From Scleroderma bovista (lineage: Eukaryota > Basidiomycota > Agaricomycetes > Boletales > Sclerodermataceae): a stretch of 64,000 bases of DNA. Of this stretch, positions 23,473 through 34,981 are shown piece by piece. The notes below the pieces were generated by a model. That model saw only the letters and a program-made list of their open reading frames with translations, had not been told where the DNA came from and did no database searches. Location: the NCBI GenBank assembly GCA_037178675.1, contig JAYMGJ010000680.1, positions 186,001 through 250,000 on the forward strand. Reading direction: 5' to 3'. The translations under genes and the position numbers were made by a program. Numbering within the stretch: the stretch's first letter is position 1; each line of letters begins with the position of its first letter.

Positions 23473-24914
23473 ATGAGGGCATACGTGGTGAATAAGTATG
23501 TGCACCCATCTGACCTTATCCTCGTCCCAGAAGCACCAGTACCTTCACCACAGCCCGACGAGGTCATAGTGGATGTCTACTCTGCGGCTCTCAACTTCTT
23601 CGACGTGAGCAATTCCCATTGATCCCCTGCTGTTCCTTCAGGCATTCAAATGCGCCCTTCAGATCCTTCAGTCTCAAGGAAGATATCAAATCAAGCCGCC
23701 CTTCCCCTTCACGTTAGGCGCAGAGTTCGCGGGACGAATAGCAAGCGACTCCTCAATCCCAGAGGGTTGCCGGTTCCGCCGTGGGGACAGGGTCTTTGGT
23801 AGCGCTCAAGGATGTTTTGCAGATAAAGTGGTTGTAAAGTGGACGGTAATCCATGCCCTCCCAGACAATGTCACGTTTGACCATGGTGCTGGTGTGTATC
23901 CGGATTGCTATGTACCAGTTCGTGTCAGCAAGTTGACCAGACCTTCAAGGTTTGTATCTCACGTGGCCGACCAGTTACGAAGCCTTAGTAGGCCGAGCAG
24001 AGGTAAAACCAGGTGCGCATTCACCTCTGGCCTTCTAGTTGGAATGGCTAACACCAACTCAAGGCGAAACTGTCCTGGTCCATGCCGCAGCAGGCGGAGT
24101 TGGTATAGCAGCAGTCCAGATTGCCAAAGGTACTCGTGACATTTTTGCTGTTATCTGCTCTTGCTCTTATAATATTTTTTTTCAGCCCTTGGGGCGATAG
24201 TTATTGGTGCTGCAGGGTCACAGTCGAAGTTGGACATATGTAAACAGTATGGGGGAGCTGATTACATCGTGGACTACACAAAGCCCAATTGGCAGAAGGA
24301 AGTGCTACAAATCACAGGAGGAAAGGGAGTAGATGTCATTTTCGATCCTGTTGGTAAAATCACCGGTAAGTCCTTCCCTTCATATACATATCACTCTTAA
24401 GCGACGTTGGTTATCAGACTCCCTAAAATGCATCGCTTTCAAGGGGAGGGCATTGGCGATTGGATTTGCCTCAGGTACGATCGAAAAGGTAGTCTACTTC
24501 GCGCCATGTGGAGAAGAACTCGCTGATCTGCTGCCAGCTACCGCTGAATGTGGTATTACTGAAGAACATTTCGATCATGGGTTTGCATTGGGGACTGTAC
24601 GCGAGTGTGTAGATCCACTTGTATGTCAGCCTCCGAGGCTCACTGCTCGTCACAGCGAAAGAGCCGTCTCGCGTTCCACTTGTTTGGGAAGCGCTATTCG
24701 AGTTCGAAATTCACAATACAAACTAACTTTAGAAGAACTGACATTGAACTTTAGCTTACTTGCCTCCGGTCGTATTAAGCCCGTCATATATTCCAGGGTA
24801 TATTCGTTGGAGGAGGCAATGGAGGGCCTGTGTGCGCTTGAGAGAAGAGAGACATGGGGGAAAGTGATTGTTCATGTCCGTGATGAAGATAAAAAGGTGG
24901 TGGCCAAGCTCTGA
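23473..24914 (+). CDS. Quinone oxidoreductase-like medium-chain dehydrogenase/reductase
   Basis: NAD(P)H-dependent oxidoreductase of the zinc-free MDR superfamily, QOR2-like, probably reducing quinones or similar alpha,beta-unsaturated carbonyls in the cytosol. The start MRAYVVNKYVHPSDL is typical. After short introns come AALNFFD, PFTLGAEFAGRIA, GDRVFGSAQG, the Rossmann element ETVLVHAAAGGVGIAAVQIA, ALGAIVIGAAGS, GADYIVDYTKPNW, GVDVIFDPVG, GRALAIGFASGTIEK, VVLLKNISIMGLHWG, and the C-terminal LLASGRIKPVIYSRVYSLEE and WGKVIVHV. No zinc-binding cysteine cluster is seen. The stop lies 93 bp before RPB3 on the same strand. The true substrate cannot be deduced. Confidence 0.85.
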
Positions 24915-25007
24915 AATGATGATGCGGCAGACTGGTGGCTGGGGTCTTACATTCGTCGTAGTAGTTTGGGAATCAACGTTGTAACTTGTTCTCACCTCAT
25001 CGGCACT

Positions 25008-26576
25008 ATGCAATACGAGGACGCGGAGCCCATCGTGCGGATACGTGAGTTGAAGAAAGATCGAGTGAATTTTATACTTGAGAATGTTGACCTTGCGTAC
25101 GTTCTATCTTCCTGGACAATGGATGTCCGTTCACCCCCTGCGCGAATCACAGGCTAGCGAATTCCATTCGCAGGGTCGTCATGGCGGACATTCCAACCGT
25201 CGGTGCGCATTTCATGGACACGATATTCTTCAATTTCTTAACGTGATGCAGCAATCGACATGGTGGAGATCCACTCCAATACAACGGTCCTTCCAGACGA
25301 GTTTATTGCGCACCGGCTTGGCATGGTCCCTCTTGTCAGCGCCAACTGCGATGAAGGCATACGGTACACTCGAGTGCGTATTTATTGCAAGTAGGTTTCA
25401 TTTTGCTCATGCTCGTCAAGGACTGCACATGTTTGTCCGGATGCAAGTACTGTGCGATAGAACTACGGCTAGATGTCGCCTGTAACGACAATAGTACCAT
25501 GGAGGTTACAAGTAACCATCTTGAGGTGGTGGAATTCACACCAGATCCGGGTTCTACCGATGGTGTACAAGAAGGAGATGAAATTGCAAAGCGTGGGGAG
25601 GGTTTCGGGAACCCAGTTGGCAAAAGTAAGGTGGTAACGCATAAATTTTTTTGAACAATAATGACCGTGTTTTTATAGATGATCCTTCTATACCACCAGT
25701 GCTCATTTGTAAAATGCGGAAAGGTCAAGAGTTGCGGTTGCGTTGCGTGGCCAAAAAAGTAAGTCATTTTTTAACGAGAATCGTTTACTGGCGGGATGAC
25801 GGTCCGTAGGGAATAGCAAAAGAGCACGCCAAGTGGTCACCATGTTCCGCTGTCGCATTCGAGTATGACCCTCACAATAAATTGAGACACACCACCTATT
25901 GGTACGAGGCTGATGAGCGGGTAGAATGGCCTTTGAGCGAAAACGCTAAAGAGGAAGAGCCTCCAAGAGACGATGAACCCTTCGACTTTAATGCAAGGCC
26001 GCGAAAGTTTTATATTGATGTGGAAACTGACGGAAGCTTGGGCCCACAAGAGGTCATGCTCAAAGTGAGTGAGAAATTAGCCGAATTCCTTAGTGGACCA
26101 AACTTATTCTTCTGTAGGGCCTTGCGGAACTTCAGACAAAACTTGCGAACCTCATCCTGGCTCTCAAAGCGCCGGCTGAAATGGACATTATGGGGGGTGC
26201 GGTGGACTCTGCAGTGAATGCACAGACAGCTGCATGGACCCAGAGTGGTGCGTGGAATGCCGGCGCATCAAATAGCAGTCCTTCTGGTTCTGGATGGGGA
26301 GCCGGCTCTTGGGGAAATACTAGTCCAGCACAGAGCGGCGGCGGGACTACTGCATGGACAGCCAGCCCCACTCAGCCAGCTGGTGCAGGAACTTGGGGAG
26401 CGACTAGTACCGGTCAGCAAGGAAATGCAGGCGGTTGGGGAACGAGCCCTGCTCAGAATGCATGGGGAGGGGGTACAAGCCCAAATGTTGGAACAGGTGC
26501 CAACTCCACAGGCTGGGGGTCAGCACAGCAAGGTTGGGGTAGTCCAAATCCTCAAGCCAATGGATGGAACCTATGA
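25008..26576 (+). CDS. RPB3: RNA polymerase II subunit RPB3 with WG-rich tail
   Basis: Alpha-like assembly subunit of nuclear RNA polymerase II, partner of RPB11. The start [18 protein letters not shown] is followed, after removal of the intron 25097-25152, by [20 protein letters not shown] and [20 protein letters not shown], then [10 protein letters not shown] and the zinc motif [10 protein letters not shown] (C-x-C-x3-C-x2-C). [20 protein letters not shown] and [17 protein letters not shown] complete the core, which closes with a helix [18 protein letters not shown]. After the core the exon runs on in the same frame for over 100 residues rich in Gly, Ser, Ala and Thr with 11 tryptophans ([34 protein letters not shown]). 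Yeast RPB3 has no such tail to my knowledge. Confidence 0.95.
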
Positions 26577-29180
26577 GAATTCACTCTGCCAGGCCTGGCT
26601 TTCTTGCCCTCGATCATGATCCCTTGGCATTGGCAACGCCTTTGATGCAAATTGTCGGCGGTTCCAACGTTTGTTACGCATTATCCGTGAGCACTCGAGG
26701 GGCACAGTTTGACATTACATTTTGTTTCTCCTGAGATGTGACACGCTGATTCGGTGTAGAGGTGTTGTACGTATCATAAGATATACTCAAAACTCCAGGG
26801 CCGTCTCCGAGCCCCACTAAGACAGCACACACACCTGCATCCTCTGAAGACGACTGTTCCGTTTCATCAAGGATAAGATAGCTGTCCCTGAGTGTCGAGA
26901 ATTCACACGCCAGGTCAGTTGATGGATTAGAAATGGCGTTCAGGGTCCAACCTTAAATGGGATTTCCTTGCCACATCCCGAAGGCGAGACCCAGATAAAA
27001 TTAAGTTGGCAGCGCCTCGGCTGCCGGCTCGATTGAGCTCTAAATAACCTTCCCCTGAATGGAGGTGGCACAGAGGTGAATTGATAAGTACGACGACGGC
27101 AATTCTCCGTTCCACACCGGGGAAGATGAGCTCCACATCATTACGGACGAGAAATATGCTCCCGAAAACAATAGCCTGCTAGCGACGAGTAAAGAGGCAC
27201 GTCCTGGTACAACTAATTCTGATGTGCCTTTTTATGAAAATACAAAGTAGTCATTTCCCTTGAGGAGACGTTGCCAACCAACGCTGTGTGTGAAGGGCTC
27301 TTTAGTTGTACTACCGGGTTTCATCCCCACATTCTCCACGTCGTGAGGGACAGTAGTGAGCGTGCTTTTAGGCGATATCCAACAGAGAAGCCCCTATTCA
27401 TTTGCACATGAGGACACTATCCGAAACTATCTTTGCTGACCAGCGGATCATTTTAACTTAAGCGTTTATATATGACAGTGGAGGAGTATGGCGAAACCGA
27501 CGTACCTGTAAGTAATAGGTAAGTGTTCATGATAAATGTGTTGATGAATATGTATTCATGGTCAGTTACGAATTGTTAGTGCCTGGAATTAGACGCCCAC
27601 AGTGACATGTGAACAGCTGTATTATGATCACATTGAGGCTTGTTATCGTAGCTGCATCGAATCACATATTGCCGTCTCGGAGAGTGTTCCACCTGACAAG
27701 GATGATGCGCCAAATTTAAATGACACGGCTGAAGCAACTCAAAATGGAGCACAGACCTTGTAGATAAGAATCTTGCCATCCTACCGGGATTCCGCCGGAT
27801 CTTGCCATCCTTACCTTATGGTAATAAAGGTAGATAGGTCATTCACACTTCGTCGTGGGAGTGGTCTACCTCACATGCGAAGGGTATATTTGGCTCAACC
27901 TGATATTGGCATATTACACTGAACACACAGTGGAAAGTGTGTCCCGTACAACTAAAAGTCATATGTTTCTGTTGCCGCCATTCGTGCTCTGCCAAAGAAA
28001 GCTTCGGATCTGGCAATCGCGAAGTTCACCCTGTTGAAAACAGATACAAGTATCAGCACGACGACTACATCGTAATTCTTTACAAATCCCTTTAGAGCCC
28101 TGCGCGCAGTTAGGAGGGACGGCACTGACAAAAAACTTCTTTTGTCATTCGGGTGCACACGGTGCGCTACTGCGGCTTGCGATTTGCGCCCATCCAGGTT
28201 TGCTCCAATGCAGAAATAATAGGAGTTGACTGGGCCACATGCCGCCAGCCAGGGTACTAGATGGGTGGGTGGGGAAGCATGTACGACCCTCGAGGTACAC
28301 ACGGAATTTGATTGCAAGTGTATCCAAATGATGCGGAAGCTCGCTTCAAACGAATAGTATGCAGTCTTATCTACGGTGGAGTTCATGTTGATGCTCTGAA
28401 AGTGGATTCAGCATCGCATGCAATTCAAGGGAATCTCCCTTATTTCATAGTAGTCCTTCCACAGTAGCAAAGAAGAAACCACTTGTCCCACATCGACATT
28501 CATGTTGACGGACAATGGAAGCTGAAAAAGGGGAAAGTCAAGTCGCAGAATGCCAGAAAGGTCTCGCGGCGAAGGATTGACTGATTACTACATAAGTTAG
28601 TCACATCAGTTCTTGTATGATAAGTACCACAACATAAGTGGGGATGGAGACCGAAACCGTGCCAACCATTCTCACGTTTGACGGCATGACTGATGTGAAG
28701 AAGATACAATGTACAAGAAACCTAAGCTTCTTGTCATTGAAGTAAAGATGCCATCAACTCCAAGCCAACCAAGCAAGGTGCTCCATTGGGGAAAGTGAGG
28801 AGATGGAAATTACGGTCTTTAGTCTCGAATTGCCCTCTGGGAGAGCGCAGGGGCACATGGAGGATTTGGGAATGGACCGGGTTATGTAACATGCATGACT
28901 TAACTCGACGTCGAGGCGGGAGATTTATGGCTGCCTATGTACATCTTTGCTTGTGAAAATAAATAAAAAAGGCCCCAATTGAAGCAGGTTCCGAATGCAC
29001 TACCCTGTACAGGGGTTGTTCACCATGGCAGGTTGATTGACATTTAAATTCGTAAGGGTGACCTCGTTGTCGTTGACAAGCAAGCATCGGGATAATAGCA
29101 GTGTCAAGATGCACATCGGGGCCGCGGAAAGGCCTGCTTAGCTGGTCAGCATATCGCATACACCGGTCTACGTCCCTGAA
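26577..29180. other. Gene-poor interval, no supported gene
   Basis: About 2.6 kb after RPB3 with only short, stop-riddled frames on both strands. The longest is an antisense frame at 27952-28386 that has no recognisable motif. A 12-bp word (atcttgccatcc) occurs twice near 27770 and 27800. No tRNA, terminal inverted repeats, long terminal repeats or transposase motifs could be seen. Decayed mobile DNA is possible but not demonstrated. Confidence 0.5.
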
Positions 29181-29755
29181 TTATTTGAAAAAGGTAATCA
29201 AATGCGGCAGTCGCTCAATGAGTCGAGCCATACTATTTCCTACAGTCATGGCATTTTTGGTGATCTGAGATAGGCTCGCTGACCCGTGGGTTTGACCAGG
29301 CGAGAATGGCACATTCTTCCCCTGGTAGAATTCGCAAGTTGTCATAATCGGTAAGAGTTGCATTCGATACGGCTCGTGCAGCTTCTGGGTCTGCGTCGAG
29401 ACCCAGCAGATCGCAGCAAATGTGGTGCATGATGGCACATATACTAGTTAGGGTTACGCCACACTGCTGTGCGAGTCATCAACCCCAACTTCCCATATAT
29501 GGCATAGGTGAATCGTTGTAGAGATAAAATCCGAGGAAAATATTCTGTAAGGACGCGAACAGGTCGTGGAAGAGCGAAAGTGCACTCACACGTTTCTTGC
29601 AATTCTGATCGTCTCTGTTTGGTGGGAATGCGGCGGGGGATCAGCGCTATGTTCCCCTTGCTCCGATATTCCAGGCTTGCCATCTTGTCCGTTTCATTTT
29701 CTTCATCCAGAGCATACTCATCCCTGTCCGCAAGCGCCAAGAAAGATGGGTGCAT
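29181..29755 (-). pseudogene. Unknown ORF, apparently frame-disrupted
   Basis: Coding-like sequence without a family I recognise. It starts MHPSFLALADRDEYALDEEN at 29755. A good GTGAGT...TTACAG intron (about 29595-29550) follows QRRSELQET and leads into SSDFISTTIHLCHIWEVGVD. The frame then meets a stop, while the adjacent frame carries a clean segment (TLTSICAIMHHICCDLLGLD, then ADPEAARAVSNATLTDYDN, LPGEECAILAWSNPR). A second frame change leads to NSMARLIERLPHLITFFK before the stop at 29181. Either unusual short introns or two small indels explain this; I favour decay, without certainty. It is head to head with the Zn2Cys6 regulator, 92 bp away, so the two may have shared a promoter. Confidence 0.4.
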
Positions 29756-29847
29756 CGCCTGTCTACATATATATTCCCCCTCAGGTCCATGCAGATGCCT
29801 CGGTTTCCCTCCTCAATATTGTGTTTCTGTTTCGTTTCCATTCCAGC

Positions 29848-31298
29848 ATGTCCACAGAACTCAAGTCCACTGTCCGTAAGAAACGGAATACCTCTGACTC
29901 TGCCCCCTCTGCTTCTGTCCCCGAGAGTGATCACCGAAAACGTCGTCGTAACCGCACTACACAGTCTTGTCTAAATTGCCATACATCCAAACGCATGGTG
30001 AGCGTCTTGTAATCCCTCTCTTAGCTAGATGTTTATGGGGTCCACAGTGCGACCGGAAACGCCCCTGTGGTCGTTGCACACAACTAGGCTTGGTAGGAAG
30101 ACTTCTTCAACAATGCAGACATCATTCATTTCTTTACCTCACTAGACAGGGCTGTGTGTCTACGAGGTTGATGACCCTAGTCAGCGAAGGGATGGACAAG
30201 ACGAAAGTTCTCAGCTTCGAAAACGCGTCGCCGAGCTCGAGGGTGTCATACGGGAGGTAATTGTTTAGCCATCTCCCACCGGTCATTCATGTGCTGAATT
30301 ACGGGATTCAGTTGAAAAATAAACCTCACCCCCGCTGGATGCAAGCAGGTTCTACCCCTAGTGAAGAGTTTGAGAGATGGCACGCTCGGCCCCAGTCACG
30401 TCACAAGTCCGAAGGCCCTCGGAACATGGTCCCCGAGGAATCTGACATGACAAACGTCGCTAAAGCCAACTCAAACGAGGAGACTTCAATCATGGAACCA
30501 ACCATCGATCCCTCTCTTTCTCAACAAGATCATTGCCTTACATTTCTTCGATCAACTCTAGACACACCCGCTCTGACCTTTGGTCTTCCTTCACCTCTCA
30601 GTTCTCCACCATCGGTCATCATGACACCAGCAGACGATTATTCCCGTTCATACCCCACCATAAACAGTGACCAACAACTATCCAGTGATTTAGATTTGGC
30701 CACCTTATTTATGTCTTATCCTGGAATGGCGGGCTGTGGTGATAGTTGGCTACACGTCGACCGTGTTCAGCGAGGCGACTTTCTTGACAATTTCTCTCTG
30801 TCAAAACAGAATAACAATGGATTCGCGGATGGTCACTGCGGTTGTCTCAACGAAGCCACTAACTACACCGCCGTACTAGAACTTTCGCTTAGGCTGCGAA
30901 AAGCAGTCGACGTGCTTAGCCGTTCATCTAACCACCATCTCAATAGTGGGGTGTGTGCATTAAGTCAAAGAATTACTGAACTTGACCACTTTTCCAAGTA
31001 AGCCATGGAAGGCGCTGTCTTCTGAAATGCCAACTTAATGATCCCTTCCAGAATCACGCTCACGAACATGCCCACTACTCCAAACGAGTCCTTACACTCT
31101 TGCTCTACTACCGACACAACAAACCATAGTACTATGGCACCTTTTCCGGTTAATGGCTGTCTTCCGAGTCCTGTCCCATCGTCAACGGTATCCCCTCAGT
31201 CATTGCACTGTTTACGACCCTGGGACATTATATCTTCTGTTTCCGATATTTCTTGTGACGACTCTTTCATGTCATGGGAACCCCCTCGGCGTGGTTGA
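29848..31298 (+). CDS. Zn2Cys6 binuclear-cluster transcription factor
   Basis: Fungal-type DNA-binding regulator of unknown targets. Five exons are joined by four introns, starting MSTELKSTVRKKRNTSD at 29848. The cluster is C-x2-C-x6-C-x5-C-x2-C-x8-C (SCLNCHTSKRM, CDRKRPCGRCTQLGL, TGLCVYEVDD), canonical for the GAL4/AflR class. It is followed by a short heptad-like helix (SSQLRKRVAELEGVIRE) suited to dimerisation. The middle is Ser/Pro-rich. The C-terminal part has HCGCLNEATNYTAVLELSL and a Leu-rich helix, resembling the Cys-containing C-terminal region of AflR-type regulators. No fungal-specific transcription factor middle domain of the XlnR class is evident. No biosynthetic gene cluster surrounds it, so calling it a pathway regulator would be guesswork. 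Confidence 0.85.
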
Positions 31299-32786
31299 GC
31301 AACCACAACTTGGTCCCACATGCATTACTTTTATTTGCCTACTCTTTCTCATGAACACTTTACCAATCGGTAAGGCGTTGTCTGATGTCGTGAACATGGT
31401 TGTCATTTATGTGTGTTGGATGAACAGCCAAAAATTCGTCGAGAAATATATATTATTCATTTTCAAGGCTAAAGTTTGAGTCCTAGTAGGCTTTGTACAT
31501 CTCTTGCTGGAATCTACTATCGAATAGTATATCCAACATCGTGAATTGTGAAGGGGTATCAACATCGAAATACCAGACAGCTAGTAGACAGCTTCAGGAG
31601 ACCGTCGGGCGTCTTCGAATGCAATGGAACTAAATCTAATAGGATAACCGATCAGGTTTGTCCGGCTGCATCACTCATCCACAAACAGATGATCTTGTTT
31701 GTGTCAGTCTGTGCCTTCACTCATATAATTTTATGCACAGGTTGACCAACGTCTGCATCGATTGCGCGTTCTGTACATGCGACTCATGGGCACAACCAAC
31801 CTTTACCAAAGGTACCTTTCAAGCAGCTGCTGTCATAGGAATGTAGACCCCATACAACGATGGTCACTGTAGCGCGCAGGGCCAAGAATATTCAGTGCAT
31901 TAGCGGCAGAATATGAACCAGCCGAAGGTCACGTTCATTGAATGACTCGTTGACAATGCGCGTGAAGGACAAGCGGGCATTTGGGGATTATTCGCGGGAT
32001 CTAATAAGGTCGATAAAAGAGTCGATAATGGTCGGAGGAGGATCGCGGGATCGCGATGGATCTATGTCGCACGAATACTAAACCCTGTGCTGCTTGCTGC
32101 CCTTACGCTTCATATATCAGTCAGTCAGTCGAATTTTCCGATAACCAGGAGAACAAGAAACACGATGAAAAAAAAACGCGCAGCTTAAGCGATTGGATCG
32201 AGGCCAGTTACAAGGACATTGGCGTTGGTCAATCGTACACCCTATATCGAAACAAAATGGGTGTTGGACATCTACCTTAACAGCGGAACTGAGCCCAAAC
32301 ACCGTATCAAACCGAAATAAACGTGAACAGAATGGAGGTTTCTTATGGCCTTGATAACATTGCTATATCCGCCGGGTTTTTATGAAGAAATCGTCGTGAG
32401 CGAAGATAACATAGGCACATGGCCAAAGCCTCCTTTATGCCACAAAGCTTATTTCCAAAAATGTACAACACTCACCCATTCTCCGTGTCACCCAGCGACC
32501 TGTTTCGGTTACGTACCTGGGAACCGGGGCCATCATGATGGAGTAAGAAAACGGGAAATCCTGGAGCCCACCGCCGGGCTGATCCATCGATCTTTCTCAT
32601 CGTTCGTGGGAGGGATTTCCAGCACATGAAAAGAAGGCCTATGCCTTCATCAAACGATGGCCGGATAGCTACATGTGTTCAATAATCAGAGCTGCGAACC
32701 ACGAGAGCTCAAATATGGAGACGCTTATGTAAGATGTGATCGGGCTCCAAACTCCGACAGCGACCGCGTTTCTCGTCGACGAAGAC
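31299..32786. other. Intergenic interval, no supported gene
   Basis: About 1.5 kb between the transcription factor and U2AF1. Frames are short and compositionally non-coding. Around 31995-32055 the words cgcgggatc and gtcgataa recur within 60 bp, a small cluster that could be regulatory. A frame at 32345-32629 has no recognisable motif and lacks good splice-bounded neighbours. Confidence 0.45.
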
Positions 32787-33693
32787 ATGGCCTCACACCT
32801 TGTGTGTTATTTCTCTTCATTTGCCTATGGACGCTTGTTTTACTAATGTTTACAGGCGAATATATTCGGCACTGAACAAGATCGTGTCAACTGTTCATTT
32901 TATTACAAGGTTTGTCGACAGGTCGATGCTCGCGACGTCCTCTGATGCTCTTCACTCGCTACAGATCGGTGCTTGCCGGCACGGTGATAGATGTTCCAGA
33001 AAACACATTCGCCCTTCTTTCTCCCAGACCATCCTGCTACCTAACGTGTATCACAATCCAGCTCACGACCCAGTGTGTAAACTCACGGAGCAAGAGCTAC
33101 AAGAAGGTTTCGATGCAGTTTACGAGGATTTATATTGCGAGTTGTCCAAGTTTGGACACTTGTTAGAGCTGCACGTAAGATTTTTCCCTCCAATTCATGG
33201 AAGGCTGACCAAGTTTACCCACCTGCAGGTTTGCGACAACGTTGGAGATCATCTTATTGGCAACGTCTATGCTAGGTATGAATGGGAAACGGAAGCGCAA
33301 GTTGCAGTCGATAACTTGAATGACCGATGGTATGCAGGTGTGTTGTACTTAATGCAGATTCTCCTTCCACAACTGCTCACGGTTTGTGAATTAGGGCGTC
33401 CGTTGTATGCCGAGCTTTCTCCCGTAACAGACTTCCGGGAAGCTTGCTGCCGACAAAATGAAAACGGCGAATGCAATCGCGGTGGCTTCTGCAATTTCAT
33501 GCATTTACGCCTGGCTTCCCCGGAGCTCGTTCGCGCCTTGCGTCATGGACAGAAACTAGAGAGGCGAATGAACCCTGCAAAGTTTCAAGGTGGGGGTGGT
33601 GGATGGGAGCCTAGCAAAAGAGATGGTGCTCGTCGTAGTGCCAGCCCGCCCAGGAGAGGCCACAGTGGAGAAGACCGGTGGACAAGGAAGTAG
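32787..33693 (+). CDS. U2AF1: Splicing factor U2AF small subunit (U2AF35)
   Basis: Recognises the AG of 3' splice sites as a heterodimer with U2AF65. A five-codon first exon (MASHL) joins ANIFGTEQDRVNCSFYYK and then IGACRHGDRCSRKHIRP, forming zinc finger 1 (C-x8-C-x5-C-x3-H). The central UHM-type RRM includes FDAVYEDLYCELSKFGHL, DNVGDHLIGNVYARYEWE and VDNLNDRWYAGRPLYAELSP, assembled across introns near 33175-33228 and 33340-33396. Zinc finger 2 follows: CCRQNENGECNRGGFCNFMH. The C-terminus is short, Gly-rich then Arg/Ser/Pro-rich (SASPPRRGHSGEDRWTRK), a reduced version of the metazoan RS domain. All nucleic-acid-binding elements appear intact. Confidence 0.95.
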
Positions 33694-34052
33694 AAAACCC
33701 CATTTACGGTCTGACAAGGACCTTATTTGGGATGTAGTGGTACTATGGCCTTACTGGTTTCTCACTGTGATAGGCGTAGATAGTACCGCAGCCTGGTGCA
33801 GGTGTTGATTCTGACTCATTTGATTACATTGAAGTAATATAACTGCTGGGACCCTGAGATTATCTGCTGAACAGAAACATCTTTGGGTGCAGATGTACAT
33901 AAAACAGCCTCCCCTGCTATGCGAAACAATTTCTGACTCAGCAGCAGCAAATCAGCACCCATTGTCAGCGGAGGAACTGAGTTGGAGTGTGAACTGATAA
34001 GTCCTAACTATGTGCAGAATCCCTCAAATAGAATACAGGGGCTTGCGCAACG
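33694..34052. other. Convergent 3' interval between U2AF1 and ALG14
   Basis: 359 bp lying downstream of both genes, presumably holding both 3' untranslated regions and polyadenylation sites. No open frame or structured element is evident. Confidence 0.5.
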
Positions 34053-34981
34053 TCAAACAAGACACCCGTGACATTCACCGCGACCGCTGGTCAATGAGGC
34101 TTGCTCGGGCCATTGGACGATGAATCTAACACAAGAGCGGGATCAGTATCTTGATTCTATGCAGTGCAACAGACCCACCGGTCCACCAAATGACATAAAA
34201 TCTTTCCTGAAAGCGAAAGAGTTCGAACACGGGCATATGATTCGACATATACCACTCTGGGAGTCGGTAATCCAACGAACTATTTCCGGAAAAGGACAGA
34301 GTGCAGCCAAGTTTCATGAGTATGGAAGAACCTACCCTACCGACTATTATTGCTGCACAGAGAGGGACGCATGTCCCGGGACCATTCATGATCAGAAGGT
34401 TCACGAAGGGCTCGCCATAGATAATCTTCTCGAAAAATGGGGATATCATCACCACATGGACACAGGCCAAGAAGGATTTGAGAACTGTAAGAGAAGCAGA
34501 CAGTAAGGACTGATGCACACGACGAGCGCGGGATATTCTCAGGAGCGTGAACTTGGGCCGCGGATCGGCCGTGTCCTACGAGGGAAAAAGTTAGCCAGTG
34601 GTCTACGCACACTAGACTGACATGAACTGACGTCAAAGCAGGTATTTCCATCGGCACTGTATTGCTCCAAGTCCACAGCCTTCTGTGCACTTAGCACGTC
34701 ACCGTCACTGACAATGTACGTCCGAGGATGATATCGGGAGAAATCCAACGCCGATGCTAGGGTTAATGCTTCACTAGTATGGCCACCTAAAAATCAGAAA
34801 GGTCGAAAGATTCCTGAAAATTCGGGGCACAATGGGCATTACCTGACCCTAGAAACACACCCAAGCTACATTTTTCCCGTTCCCCTCGCGTTGATCGCTT
34901 TGAACGAGTGAGTACGACCAGATAAAATCTGGCTAGGAACGCGCATAAGGCCAAACTGAATAACAGAGGGGCATTAGCCAT
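34053..34981 (-). CDS. ALG14: UDP-GlcNAc transferase membrane subunit Alg14
   Basis: Membrane anchor of the Alg13-Alg14 enzyme that adds the second GlcNAc to dolichol-linked oligosaccharide on the cytosolic face of the ER. The start MANAPLLFSLALCAFLARFY at 34981 is an N-terminal membrane helix. After an intron the Gly-rich GVFLGSGGHTSEALTLASAL is reconstituted, then FSRYHPRTYIVSDGDVLSAQ, IPRARRVHQSLL, VNLLIMNGPGTCVPLCAAI, FVGLPTPRVVYVESYARVR, TLSLSGKIL and, after a last intron, FIVQWPEQASLTSGRGECHG with the stop at 34053. All are family hallmarks. The plus-strand open frame at 34120-34506 is merely its antisense. It shares a 202-bp divergent gap with CDC23. Confidence 0.92.

Noticed and set aside
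27952..28386. 144-residue minus-strand frame in the gene-poor interval
   Set aside because: No recognisable motif, no splice-bounded neighbours; composition fits random open frame. Also considered as transposon remnant but no transposase, reverse transcriptase or repeat ends were seen.
29848..31298. Regulator of a secondary-metabolite cluster
   Set aside because: The DNA-binding domain resembles AflR-type factors, but no synthase, cytochrome P450 or transporter genes flank it in this window.
34120..34506. 128-residue plus-strand open frame
   Set aside because: It lies antisense to ALG14 exons that match the family residue by residue; the plus frame has no domain pattern.
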